This document shows positions 1 through 11,569 of a stretch of DNA of 64,000 nt, in pieces. Position 1 is the stretch's first letter, and the number at the start of each line of letters is the position of its first letter. Location: positions 186,001-250,000 of the forward strand of contig BGZK01000221.1 of the NCBI GenBank assembly GCA_005406025.1, written 5' to 3'. Under the pieces are notes generated by a model. The model did not search any database and was not told the origin of the DNA. It was given only the letters and a program-made list of their open reading frames with translations. Made by a program: the position numbers and the translations under genes. This DNA comes from Eumeta japonica (lineage: Eukaryota > Arthropoda > Insecta > Lepidoptera > Psychidae).

Positions 1-904
1 TCATTATTTGTTTTCGTATGCGCTGTAATAGTTTTGTCTGTTACTCCTAGATGGCGTATTGTTCAGATTTATGTAGTATAAAAACGTGATTTTTATGAAA
101 CAAGAATTATATACGCATATGTGGCTATGTAAAATGTCTATTAAATACAAAATTAAATTTGCCAATCATACATATGTGTGTCAGTGTCTAGAAAATCGAT
201 TAAAATGTTTATAAAGTCATATAGCGGACTTTACGTGTTCAGTTGTGTAATGCCGATTGCAATTCCAATATTTATTTGAAGAAGTTTATGAGCGACAAAA
301 AAATATATTTTAATTTTATATTCACGTCCACAACAGAACCATTGGGGTGGTTTGGGGGAAACCGGTTTAAAATTCAGTTGCAAGATTTAGCCCAAATGTT
401 ATATTCTGCCACAATTGGGATTTGAAGATTGAGATAATAAACTAAATACTTAAATAAACAGAAAGTGTGTATTCAAATATTGTGAAAAGACAACGGATTA
501 TGGAACCACTAGGACACTTCGAAAGGGAAGATACTAATACTACGTGACCTGTTCAGGGGTCGGAAGGTGGTCTTAAAAATACCACGCACGATAACAGGAC
601 CATGGGCTTAAGTCTTCGTCACACAATCAGAGAAATCTCACGCTTCTTCGAGCTATATTCACATTAAAGCGCACAGCGTTGAGCGCTTTTTAAAGTCACA
701 GGTTGCGACACTTAACGTAGGTATGCCGGGAGCTCAGATGATTTAAAACTGACAGTTTTTGCACTCAATCATTAGTAGTGTACTATAATAATGTAGAAAA
801 ACGTAAGTGCCTGTTACAATATGTTTATGTGAGTTTTCTGCTTAATAATATTAATTTTCTGTTTGTAAATAGATTTAAAAACATTTATGAATATGTTTAT
901 AAAT
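1..904. other. Gene-free flank of a BEL element
   Basis: No reading frame here resembles a protein I know, and there are no convincing exon junctions. The 60-codon frame at 243-425 has no recognisable motif and is probably chance. The stretch ends at the TGTTAC that opens the 5' LTR of the BEL/Pao element. Confidence 0.5.
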
Positions 905-1972
905 TGTTACGGACAGCCACGCCATTAGTGTTTAAATTGGACGATTAATATATTATTTTGTTGAAGTGAAACTTCTTTATCGGCGTATGGGAGAAATTTT
1001 ATAGCAATGTAACGTTTTTCTGTTACGCGCCATCTTTATTTCTGGGTAACATTTTTCCGTTACGCGCCATATTTATTCAATGTTATTAATGTCATCGTGG
1101 CATAAACATAATTGTTACTAAGGCCACCTGTCACATATACTTTCTGTCAACACCCTAGATCTATTTACAGTTTGTATATATTACATTTTCCTATTATCTA
1201 AGTTGAAACCTTTTCAACCGACATACATGAACTATATCTCACATTCTTTCATTAAGTGACTCGATTTTATATGTAGCGTTCGATAATTTTCCTACAATTC
1301 TATATGGCCCTTTATAACATCGCATTAATTGAAAAGTTTTACCTATCACCCTTCTAGGCACATATACCATTACCAAGTCTCCTACATGAAACTCTGAACA
1401 TTTCTATTTCTGAAACTCAGTAGTGACATGAAAAATAATATTTCAATTAAGTGATTAGCGAAAAAAATTTTATAAAGGTATTTGTATCCATGTCTGTGAT
1501 AATAAAAGTCTTTTGCATAAACTTTATCTAATTTAGCTTTATTCAACCAATTTCTGTGAAGTTGTAAATAGTAAAACATTTTTCGAAAAATGTCATAAAG
1601 AAGTTTCACTTCTTACGTGTGTACACTAATACACACACACACACTTTTTTTTATACGAACGGACTAAGGTTAAAAATTGTTTTGTGTTGTATTTTATTTT
1701 GTGTGTGTTTTTATTAAATCATTATAATTGTCTTGTTTTATTACCCGGGTAAGGATTAGTCGTAAGAAATTGTATATTTTTTCCTATTTTCGTATATTTT
1801 TGTGTGTTTAGTATTTGTATTTTATCTTGTTAATTTATATCTTGTTATGTCATATTTAATTAAAAAATACGAATTAAATGTAATGTGCATATGAGTTGTA
1901 TACGAAATTATGTCTTGGTAGGGGACCAATCAGAGGCCTAGAACTGCGGCGATCGTTACGGTACGGCCGATT
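905..1972 (+). repeat. 5' LTR of the BEL element, split by an insertion
   Basis: LTR sequence occupies 905-962 and resumes at about 1645-1972. The two parts match the 3' LTR parts at 3671-3790 and 5636-5866, for example the run around 'ATTGTCTTGTTTTATTAC' at about 1727 and 5641, and 'GAGGCCTAGAAC' at about 1933 and 5828. The last part of the LTR, present near 5867-6105 in the 3' copy, is missing here, probably through a deletion that also removed gag and protease. Confidence 0.75.
963..1612 (-). mobile_element. Ty3/gypsy fragment (integrase C-terminus plus LTR) inside the BEL LTR
   Basis: Read on the minus strand, about 1393-1246 encodes an integrase tail with the motif FHVGDLVMVYVPRR followed by YKGPYRIVGKL. 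This is the GPY/F module found at the C-terminus of Ty3/gypsy integrases, and it ends at a TGA near 1246. Further along the same strand TGTGACAGGTGGCC (about 1138) looks like an LTR start, and the insert ends near 963. Both ends carry the same inverted 17-18 bases, GAAGTGAAACTTCTTTAT on the left and its complement on the right (about 1594-1611). The upstream 75-codon frame (1609-1382) may be more degraded pol. The family call is firm for the integrase tail and weaker for the borders. Confidence 0.6.
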
Positions 1973-1994
1973 TAGACAAGCACGCGTAGCGGTG

Positions 1995-3670
1995 TCGGCC
2001 AACATCAAAGAAATGTTCGTTCGGGTGAAAATTAGAAAGGAAGATCGTGACAGCTTGCGATTTCTATGGTGAAATAACTTCAACGAAAATTCACAAGAGT
2101 ACCGAATGACGTCATTGATTTTCGGCGCCACCTCAGAATTTGAACTTGAATACCTGGAGGCGTGTAAAGCGGATTAGATCACTGCGTTGATGACTTTTTG
2201 GATGGTTTCGACAGTATTGAGGAAGCTAAGCGTGTTTCAAAACAAGTTTACAAAGTTCATCGAAAAGCGGCCTTCGAGTTATATAGTTGGGCTAGTAATG
2301 AAATTGAAGTCCTGTATGAAATGTGTGACACACGAAATGATGATAATGTGCAACTCGGGGGCGATACAGATATTGAAAAAACCTTCGGTCTACAGTATGA
2401 GATCAATAATGACACCTTGGAATTTAACCTCGGTTTGCGGAACACGCCTACTGAAGTGTTGAAAACGTCGCTCCCACCGACGGAAACGACAAGTTATGAG
2501 TGCAGTAATGTCTGTTTTCGACCCGCTCGGTCTAGCATCGCCCGTCCTCATCACGGGCAAATGTATGCTTCAGGATATATGGAGATCGGGGATCTACTAG
2601 GACGAAAAAATAAAAATTTATGAACACAAAAAGTGGCTGAAATGATGAACGAAATTAGGAAATTGGTATCGATCAAAATACCTCGGTGCACATCACCCGG
2701 TCACATCGAGGGAGAGATACGTGCGTTCGTCGTGCTAGCGAAGGGTCATATACAGCGGCCGTGAAATTGAGTGAACACGAAAATGTAGTTTCGCTAATAG
2801 TAGGAAACGCTTGCGTCGCTCCATTAAAAATAATATAAATCTCTCAGCTCGAGTTGCAAGCGGCGCTATTGGGCGCTTAATATTAAATGAAATTGAATTA
2901 AACATGTATGGGGAAATACCTACTTACTATGATGCCCCGCCGGCGCGTGACGACCCTATAAGTCGCGCGCCGGCCGAGGACGACATAGCGCTCGATACTC
3001 GTGGCAGAGCGACAATTAAAAATTAAAGAATGTGGGATGTACATGAGGACATAAACAAAGAGGTCGACATTCACACTATCTGCTGAAAATTCATTGTTAC
3101 CATCTGAAAACCGCGTTGTCTGCTACATTGAGAAAGAGGAGCCCTCGCGAAGAAGTTTTCCACATTATGGAAGCTAAGCACATCGTCAATTCCAGGCCGT
3201 TGACGGAAGTGGACATCGAACCTACGGAGGCCGAGGGTTTCACGCCTAACCACTTCTTGATCAGGCGCTCCTGTAGCGCTGCCGCAGCGGGCCACTTCGA
3301 TGGAAACATGCTACTTGGGCCTGCATACTGGCGAGCGTGTCAACGCTTCGCCTATCACTTTTGGTAGAGGTGATTGAGGGAGTACTTGCCTACTCTGGTG
3401 CCCCGCCGGGCACGCGGTGACCCTACATGTCGCGAGCCAACCGAGGGCGACATCGTGCTGATCGTCGACCCATCTTCACCTTGATACTCGTGGCCTCGAG
3501 ACAAAATTAAGAAGTCCTACCCGGGTCCTGACAACCAAGTCCGTGTGGTGGACTTCTGGACGACTGGCGGCGTTCTGAGGCGTCCCACTTCGAAGATCTT
3601 CGTACTGGTGTCGTCCGAGGGGGCGGCTGCTCGTGTCCTGAGGTCTAGTGCTGCACACCGAGGTGGAGAA
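1995..3670 (+). pseudogene. BEL/Pao pol remnant: reverse transcriptase, RNase H, integrase
   Basis: Broken polyprotein remnant. Reverse-transcriptase homology begins near 1995 (DIKEMF-RVKIRKEDRDSLRF type sequence) and continues through 2198-2623, where FDSIEEAKRVSKQVYK, ASNEIEVL, DNVQLGGD and GLQYEINNDTLEFNLGLR are characteristic. RNase-H-like sequence (SYTAAVKLSEH, ISQLELQAALLGA) lies at about 2690-2880. Integrase lies at about 3116-3670 (HIVNSRPLTEVD, GFTPNHFL, YWRACQRFAYHFW), followed by the basic tail that runs into the 3' LTR. Stops, frameshifts and a scrambled stretch at about 2885-3115 rule out a functional protein. Confidence 0.82.
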
Positions 3671-3789
3671 TGTTACGAACAGCCGCGCCATTAGTGTTTG
3701 AATTGGACGATAATACATTATTTTGTTTTATTCGAACGGACTTAGGTTAAGAATTGTTTTGTATTGTATTTTATTCTGTGTGTGTTTTT

Positions 3790-4352
3790 GAAGTCATACT
3801 TCTATAAGCGCGTTATGAAAAAACAATAAGAGTGAAATTTTAACATGCGCGCGCATCAGTGTAACACAAAATTAACAGGTTGAAGCTGTCCGCTTCGAAT
3901 TCCATTTCGAAATTCGAATTTTGCATGCATTTACAAATTGGACGACAATGCAATATCATTATGACATAGAGCTGATCCGATGATGGAGCTGGAAGGTGGC
4001 CATAGAAACTCCGTAATTAAACGACGCAACCCCATCGAGTTTGGGCTCGTTTGATTCGTCTTGACGAGTATCTTGGTTGGCGTGAATATGAAACTCCAAC
4101 AAATTTGGGGAAAAGTTATTCCGTTTGTTATGAATATGGATTATGTCTGATTGATTAGATGGATGACCCAATGCCAAGGTGAGCACGTGCCGAGGGTCGA
4201 GTGGTATGAGGGTATATAAAAACATTTCTTAAACTGAACTTTATTGACTGTGCTGACTATCCTTATCCAGTCCTTTTATTATTTCATTGTAATTAATTAT
4301 TTGTATGCAATTAAAAACTATTTTTTAATTATGCCAAAGAAGTATAACTTCT
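3790..4352. mobile_element. Unclassified non-autonomous element with GAAGT-ACTTC ends
   Basis: The first of the inserts in the 3' LTR. It starts with GAAGTCATACTTCT and ends with AGAAGTATAACTTCT (about 4338), both imperfect palindromes of the form GAAGT-N3-ACTTC. Just outside the right end is CGCGTACATAAGTACACGC, which resembles the sequence outside the gypsy fragment at 1612. There is no coding capacity; the 88-codon minus frame at 3959-4225 has no known motif. It could be an LTR fragment rather than a DNA transposon. Confidence 0.4.
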
Positions 4353-4529
4353 CATTCTCGCGTACATAAGTACACGCACTAAATTCTTATTAAATCACTA
4401 GCTGGCCCGGCAGACATTGTTCTGCCCTTTTTTGTTTGTTCTTGCCCGTGTAACCAATGCCCGTAGCTGCGCCAGCGTGGACGTATAATTAATACCTTCA
4501 TCTTTTGTGTCGATTGATTTCTAAGTGAA

Positions 4530-4735
4530 TACCCGTATTGCTTTCGATTCCGCAGCCAGTTGCACATGTAACTGTAATCCTGCCCCCACGTCCGTTTTCG
4601 ACCCCAGTTCCGTTCTCGTTTCGGTCCTGGTCCAGCTTGCGATTGAGTTCCGATCAGATTTCGATTCTATTCTCGTCCCGTTCGCAATTCTCTGCCCCAT
4701 CCCGATTTCGCTACCAGTCACAATTCTGACTTGGA
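4530..4735 (-). repeat. Copy of the 12-base periodic dispersed repeat
   Basis: On the minus strand the sequence is a run of degenerate units like 'accGaGATCGgA', giving pseudo-peptides rich in S/D/R/T/E in open frames on both strands (4521-4721 and 4525-4782). These frames are by-products of the period and are not genes. Related copies occur at about 18020, 23490, 25500, 27810, 33955, 47860, 51960, 61470 and 62055. Confidence 0.65.
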
Positions 4736-4776
4736 CGAAGCCGGCAGTAAATATCGAAATCTACATATATGAAAGG

Positions 4777-4827
4777 ATTTGACCGATCATTATGAATATT
4801 AGTATGTATCATAATGATCGGTCAAAT
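4777..4827. repeat. Perfect 19-bp inverted repeat (hairpin)
   Basis: ATTTGACCGATCATTATGA at 4777-4795 is exactly mirrored at 4809-4827 around a 13-base loop. It lies between the periodic repeat and the Tigger-like element, so it may be the end of a nested element. Confidence 0.8.
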
Positions 4828-4879
4828 AGTTTCTGAGTTTATCGATGTCATATATACAAACATCCATATATATATATAT

Positions 4880-5633
4880 ACAGAGTAGAAACTCGATTAA
4901 CCGGACTTATTGTGTCGTTAGGCATTCGGATAATCGAAAATCCGGATAATCGAATGTATGAAGAAAAGCGGGTTTTGTGCATATGTGGTAAATAATGTTA
5001 TATGTTTATTAAAAAGAACAAATACATATTAACGAAAATCAATGTTTATTAAGAAATTATTAATAGATACATTTTCCAACATATAATGTATGCACTTATT
5101 TATGTACATACATATTTTCTTAGATTACATACATTGTACATATGTACTTAAATACTGCAGCCTTAATCATGAAATTAAATACTTATGTATGTATGTATAA
5201 TTGATTAACAATATATATTTGGTAATTGTCATTTGACGTGTCACTTTTTTCTTCATTGCTGCTATGTCACAAATTCGTTTCAGCTGTAGTAAACTTACAG
5301 TATCACTCTTTGTTTTTTAATGAATCAAATATATTTATTTTGTCTTTAAGCGATAACATCACTGTCTTACGCTTTGACATTTTTAAATATGTGGATGTGA
5401 CATGCACGTCAGAACGGAGTAACAATTGCTAACTAATCACTGTAACTAACTAAAACAATAACGAAACGCGTAGACAGGATCCAGCGGGGTACGGGCGGGG
5501 GTAATGCCTGTTCTGACACATTCATGCTTGCATAAATTTCACTTGTAGGTATTTAATATATCGGTCGCGGTTGGTAGACCGGATAATCCCTAATCCGTAT
5601 AACTGAGGGCCGGATAATCGAGCTTTTACTGTA
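4880..5633. mobile_element. Tigger/pogo-like non-autonomous DNA transposon
   Basis: The left end CAGAGTAGAAACTCGATTAA-CCGG and the right end CCGGATAATCGAGCTTTTACTG (ending near 5631) form the terminal inverted repeats expected of the pogo/Tigger branch of Tc1-mariner. Further CCGGATAATCG-type repeats lie just inside both ends. TA dinucleotides flank the ends. The inside is AT-rich and has no transposase. It sits in the 3' LTR of the BEL element, next to the point where LTR sequence resumes at 5636. Confidence 0.75.
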
Positions 5634-6105
5634 GATTAGAATTGTCTTGTTTTATTACATGGGGAGGGATTACTCGTAAGAAATAATATATTTTTGCCAA
5701 TTTTGATATATTCTTGTGTGTTTAGTATTTGTATCTTATTATGTCGTATTTAATTGAAAAATACAAATTAAATGTGCTGTGCATATGAGTTGCTATACGA
5801 AATTGTGCCTTGGCGGGGGACCAATTAGAGGCCTAGAACCGCGAGGGACGTTACGGTATGGCCGCGAATCGGTTTTCCGTGTGCACGTGGCGCTAATGCG
5901 TAAAAAATGCAAGGTGCATGGCCACACCTCAAACAAAATGTATGCAATTCATGTGTGCAGGCGGATGCACCATCTACAAATTTAAGCGAGATTAGTGCAT
6001 CCGTCGCAGTTGTACTTTGACCGCCATATATGAAGATCGGCTGTAATAAAGAAGTCTTGATTGCCTGAAAACGCTGTCCATCATTTTGTCCACCACACCG
6101 CAAGA

Positions 6106-8845
6106 AGTCCGTTCTCCGAAGCCACGTTAAAATCTGACATTACCCCACTCAGTGGTGGGGTGTTTAAAACCTGACACGGCGTTTAATAAAAGCCGTCAAT
6201 GACAGAGATTGTAATGTAAAAAAAATAAAAGCAGTCATGAGGACTGCCGACGGAAGTAAAAACTTATAACTGTGATGTAACAGTACTTTTTTTTAAATAT
6301 TCAAATTAATTGTTTGATAATAAATAACAATTCGTAAATGAAAGCTGTTTACATTAGTCTGGTTTTGACATCTCTGGCACTCCAAGCAACAATTATATTT
6401 ATTTTCATTTGGTTAATATATTACCAAAACACACGGGCTGCGCAAGCCCAGTATTAAATATAAATACAAATAGTAATATATTTTGTACTCACTTTACTGC
6501 ACAGTAATCATACAAACGAAAACAATTAAAATAATGCATAGTGTACACACATTCAACACATATATACATAGCACTGATTTACAAGGAGTGATAAGATGTA
6601 CATTAATATATATAACTTACAGGCGTGTGCATACTTGTCGGCCTGTGTTACGTGTACTAGCTGCGGGCACACCAGTGAATATATACATCTATACGTTCAT
6701 TACTGGCTAAGCGCAATACGTCATACTTATAGCTACAGATATAATGTTAGCGTTAGACGTCACGTGACCATGTCGCTCATAACTTACATGAAATTACTCT
6801 CTATCTAAACCTGCCTATAGAAGTTTTCACTTCAATAAAAAGCTCCGAATACGTAAAAGTGAACTAAAAGATGAAAACAATATGATAGAAATAATCATAT
6901 ATGACAAATATTTGCAACCAGAGCTTTACATGTATCACGAGAGGGAGCAAGTATGGACACATAAATCTCATGCATCCGACTAGAAATATTTTTTTTTGAT
7001 TGGATAGTTTTTTACATCGTCTAGTTCCCATCTTTTTAGTTCACTTATTGGAATCGGTATTTTTTTATTACTCTTTCATTACAACCTCCATCGTTGACGG
7101 CTTTTATTACTTGTTGTATCAGGTTTTTTAATCACTCCATTCCGTAGTCAACAAAGCACTATTATAGTTTTGCCATGTCCGTTCGTTCGTCTGTCAATCT
7201 GTCTCTTTGTCGGTCAGTGGCTTAGTCAGAGACTTTTAGTATTAGGAAGAGGTAATTTGGTATGATATACCTACACATTAATTACCCCTATAAAGTCGTG
7301 CAATTAAATAAAATAACTATTCTATGATTCATGTGCCAACAAATCTACCGACCATTCGGTTTACAAATTTATTAACTGTGACGGAATCTAGGAACAGACT
7401 TACATACAGGTCATATACATAACCCTTGTTTTGACTTCACCGCAATTGCGTAATAAAAATATGTATTAATAAGACATTTCAATATATTTGGCCACATAAA
7501 ATTGTAAGAGCAGGTACATTTTTAAAATAGCGTATCAAAATATACTGAGCTGTATGGAAATATGGGTTAAGATTTTCACATAGTTTTATTTCCTACATAT
7601 GAAGAATTATTCGAAATCAATAAAAGAAGAACTGTGGGTTGCAATAAAATACATGAAAATCGATAGTATCCAAGAAAGTTATGAATAATTTAAATTTGAA
7701 AAAATTAAAAATCACGAAATTACCTTGCTCCACAATTACTTTTTCGTAACAATTTGGTCTACTCCCCGTCCATTAGATAACTTATTTCTACCAATGAGGC
7801 CGGCAACGCCGTAAGCTTGCAGATGTCCATGGGCGACGATAACCACAAACTCTCTGATGGCTCATAAGCTTGTTTGCCACACGAAAATGCTATCTTAGCA
7901 TAAAGCTTTAGCTAAAGCAATAAAAAGTTTCTCAATAAAAGTCAAGGTTCTATGTTCGTTTCTATGTTTTTTTTTTATGTATGTTCAGCTATAATTTCGT
8001 AAACCTTGGTCCGATTTTGGATTTTTTGAGATTTTAAAGAATAAGAACAATTTATATAGTTTGTATATCAATAATTTGGTATTATACTTATGTTATTTGC
8101 ATTCCCAATAAGTTTTATTACTGTTACTTTGCATGCGGATTAACCAATGACTTAATCCACATGTAAAGTAACTAAAGGAATTATAAAGTTATATTTACTC
8201 GATAACTAAAAAATGTGGAATAAAATAACTTATATAAAATAATAAAAAAAAAATCGTCCTCAAAAGCCTATTCAAATAGTATTTAACTGTTTAAAAATTG
8301 TTGTTCGGTTCAGGAAAATTATTAGAACGGTCGAAAATTAGGTAGAATAACTTTTAACAGCAAAAGATGCAGTTTCATATTAATATGTTTTAAAATACTT
8401 CAAGTTAAGTCATAGTCATCAATAACTCAATCGATAAATCAATGAAAACTATAGTGCTCACTTTTAAGGGTATTTTAGTTTTTGCATTATGAACAGTCGA
8501 TGAACTTATTACATTATCTGAGCCGATTAAATATTGCATCAGCCACGCTGACGGGATGCTGGTGTCCCTTGCATCATTTAGTACTTACGTTACTTTCGCT
8601 GGCAAGTTAAATTCTTGCAAGTTGTATGTTGAATGTATTGTGGTACAAAAATCTTAAGTTCTACCTATATTATAAAATGTATTTTAAATTATTTTCGTCA
8701 ATCGTTTGTTTTTTTTACTAGGAGCAAATCAATGACAATTTATGACATTTATTTTAAAAGAAAAAAAAAATGGCGATATTAGTAAAATACTTCAAATTAA
8801 ATAGGCTAAGTTATTTATTATTTTACTACATATGTTGTTACTAGT
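6106..8845. other. Gene-free stretch with dispersed repeat fragments
   Basis: No supported gene. Recognisable repeat pieces are a GAAGTTTTCACTTC end at about 6822, a fragment with 'CCGTTCGTTCGTCTGTC' at about 7179 of the kind common at the ends of insect retroelements, and a piece around GTCCATGGGCGACGATAA at about 7826-7865 that I know as an abundant lepidopteran repeat. The frames at 6483-6808 lack any known motif. Confidence 0.45.
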
Positions 8846-8847
8846 TT

Positions 8848-9150
8848 ATACCCGCGACTCCGCCCGCGTGGACACAGAAACATTGTCGATCAATCATATT
8901 ACAGAGCCAGATGCGTTTCAATGTCGGTCACGATTCGGGTTCTACCCTTGATTCTTATCCTGCCAATGCAATTATTTCAAAGAAACACACTAGTGGAATA
9001 AAAGTATCCTGTGCGTTAATTCAGAACATATTGTCCTTGTCTATCGAATCTCGTCTAAATCCATTCGAGTTATTTAAACATAATTAATTGAGTCACAAAC
9101 ATCCAAACATCGTAAGAAATTTCCGTATTTATAATATTCGTAGGAACTAC
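8848..9150 (+). repeat. CCCGCGACTCCGCCCG-type dispersed repeat
   Basis: Begins with TACCCGCGACTCCGCCCGCG (about 8850), the opening of a repeat that is very common in lepidopteran genomes, followed by the degenerate body with AAGTATCCTGTG. Reverse-orientation ends with CCCAGCGAAGCGG or GGCCAGCGAAGCGGG occur at about 34189 and 53340. Confidence 0.55.
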
Positions 9151-9349
9151 CGGTGAAAAAATTAACGTCCTCACCGGGGCGCAGACCGAGTGATTTTAAA
9201 TTAAAAAGTCATTGGTCAATTCGCCCTTGGTCATAATTGAACCCGGATTGAAAGCAACGCTCTTAATCAAATATCAATATTTTATTGCAAGTCTCCAAGG
9301 AGGCTGTGTTTTTATTCTCACAAAATAAAAAAAGCTCGGAGAGTGCTCA

Positions 9350-11560
9350 CTTTTTTCTTCTTATAATTTTTTTTGTAGAAATTTTTTTTTCTCGCTCTCC
9401 TTAAAATTATTATGTATGCAAGTAACTCATTGATTATAATATAATAACTTATTTAAAATTATAATGTTTTTTTCTAGAAAAATAAAAATTCAGGTAGTGC
9501 ATACCTTTTTAGTGTTTCAAAGCAAAATGGTACTAAAAAACTGCAAGATGTATATTGATAAAATTGAGACTACAGGTGTCGTGTATAAGCCGGTACTTAG
9601 ATAGTAGTTAAATAACAAAAATAAATATTACTAGGGGGGCACGCCGTACATGTAACCGAAGCTGAAAAAAATATTTTATCAGCAAACATTAACACGTGGC
9701 ACATATTTCGACAGTTCTTTTAAAAACACTTTAATGTCGCTAAGCAGTTTTTTTTACTAAGTGGATATTTTCGGAAATAATCTATCTGAAATTAGTGTAA
9801 AGTATATCTCCCCTTTTTTCTTAAACCGTATGTCCAAAAAATATTTAAAAAATTAGAAAGGTAACACTTAATAAATACTTTTAACGAAAGTTATCTTTAA
9901 CATGATTGGATAGACCGTTTTTGAGTTATTGTCGAAGAATTGTTATATACATGACATATGTAACGGTCTTTTGCTGATGCGCTTTAGTTTACACTAGTTT
10001 AATAGTAATAGTCGACATACCCAATTGTTTCTCTAGTTATAGGCGACTAAAGTGCTTATACTTATTATGTGCGCGAAACATGGCAAAAAAATAACAACGT
10101 AGTTTTATTATTTGTAGTGCGTTTCTTTGTAGTAACGGCTTCGGAACCCTACACTGAACATAGTCCGACATGCTCTTGGTTGTTTTTGTTAGTTTTGTCC
10201 TAACTATATATACATCGACTTTTTGAGATTTCTGATGGTAAAAACTAAAATTTGACGTAATTTGTTTAATAATATATATATATATTTTTACATAAGTGAA
10301 CGATGCTATTGTTATAAAATAGTTTATTGCTTTATTATTATCGTTTTGCTAAAGAGATTTACATCACATTTGTTATTCAATCCAATATAAATATTATTGC
10401 CGGCGGATGTTTATGTTTTCGAGTTTGTCAATGAAGCAATTGTAGTGCAATATATGAATGTATAAGAGCTTGTAATGCGTGGAAAACTTAAAAGTATTTG
10501 GTGTGATATAATTAAATCAAATGTCCTTGGTTGTGCGAACAACCGTTAGTCGTTGTAAAAACGGTCAATAAATGGACGTTTTGCGTTATCATTACAATGT
10601 TTTTATATGTAAAAACATTGACATGAATAACAATATTATAAATTGTCATTTTTACCTCAGGTACACGAAGGACCCTCACAATGTAATTATTGCATGTAGG
10701 AATGCATGAAATGTCTTATTGCAATGGCGAACGCGAGCTTCCCTACATCTGCTCGCATCCAACTTATACAATTGAAAAAAATACTTTTCTATTCAGATTG
10801 TCAAGTTCTAAAAGTTGACGGTATTCAAAAAAATTCTTATCATGTATGTCGCGAATTAAAATGAAATGTATATACCTGTTTAATGTTCCAATACAGCTAT
10901 TGTGGCATTTAAAAAAAGGTTAGGAACAGATGAACAACGCACGTATTTTGGTTTTAGTATACCGTGATCAAAGGTAAAAAAACGCAATCTCTTTATTAGT
11001 TAGAATCTCCGTGATTCGAATGTCATTAATTCGTATTTTTTTTTTCACCGGTTTTGATGACAATGACAGCTAGGTGTCTTAAGGGAACCGCCTCGCAATT
11101 ATTTCAACTACTTTTTTAAAGTAATTAAAAAATTTGGTAGTTTCCGGATTATGGATAAAATTTTAATGTTGCATTTCCTATAATTAATTAGCTAATGATA
11201 TTATTCGTCACCCATTCCGCCATGTGCAACGTCGTTGGATAAGGTCTATAAGTGTCTTTATTCTCAATCGAACATATTGCAATTTATTGGCTTTAAAAGC
11301 CTCAAAAAAAAATTACCGTAACAGAGTTTCATGAACAAATTCAATAAAATATATTTTACACAACACTTGATTTCGATTTTTATTATATGTCAACATTTTG
11401 CAATTTTCAAAGGTACGTGGGCTGCTATTTATGTATTCGGAACTGGCCACATACACAATAATATTTGAAAAGTGATTACAACATTTAAAAATGTTACTCC
11501 TTGGCTGTAGAATACAGTTTGTTTCATGTAACTGTCAATTGTTTTACCATTATGGCGTCA
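9350..11560. other. Gene-free AT-rich stretch
   Basis: No coding sequence or classifiable element. The only structure I see is a perfect 11-bp stem with a 4-base loop at 10595-10620 (CAATGTTTTTA and its complement) and a short TA run near 10273. Confidence 0.45.
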
Positions 11561-11569
11561 TTTTGAAAA

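Larger units (their letters stand above)
905..6105 (+). mobile_element. BEL/Pao LTR retrotransposon, dead, with nested insertions
   Basis: Two long direct repeats both open with TGTTACG-ACAGCC-CGCCATTAGTGTTT (905 and 3671). Between them lies a pol remnant whose integrase C-terminal part is typical of BEL/Pao elements. The element is heavily damaged. Gag and protease are missing, because reverse-transcriptase homology starts almost directly after the 5' LTR. The pol frame carries stops and shifts, and both LTRs are split by younger insertions. The right border (about 6105) is my estimate from the end of the LTR-like sequence after a poly(A) signal near 6046, so treat it as plus or minus 50 bases. 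I did not find a target-site duplication. Confidence 0.82.
3671..6105 (+). repeat. 3' LTR of the BEL element, split by about 1.85 kb of insertions
   Basis: LTR sequence at 3671-3790 stops at a GTGTGTGTTTTTG run and continues at about 5636, as alignment to the 5' LTR shows. The intervening 3790-5635 holds an unclassified element, a periodic dispersed repeat and a Tigger/pogo-like element. After 5866 the LTR continues, with a poly(A) signal AATAAA near 6046, and probably ends near 6105. Confidence 0.7.

Noticed and set aside
4521..4782. Overlapping open frames on both strands rich in Ser, Thr, Arg, Asp and Glu
   Set aside because: They come from the 12-base period of a dispersed repeat and recur in the other copies; no start context, splice sites or domain.
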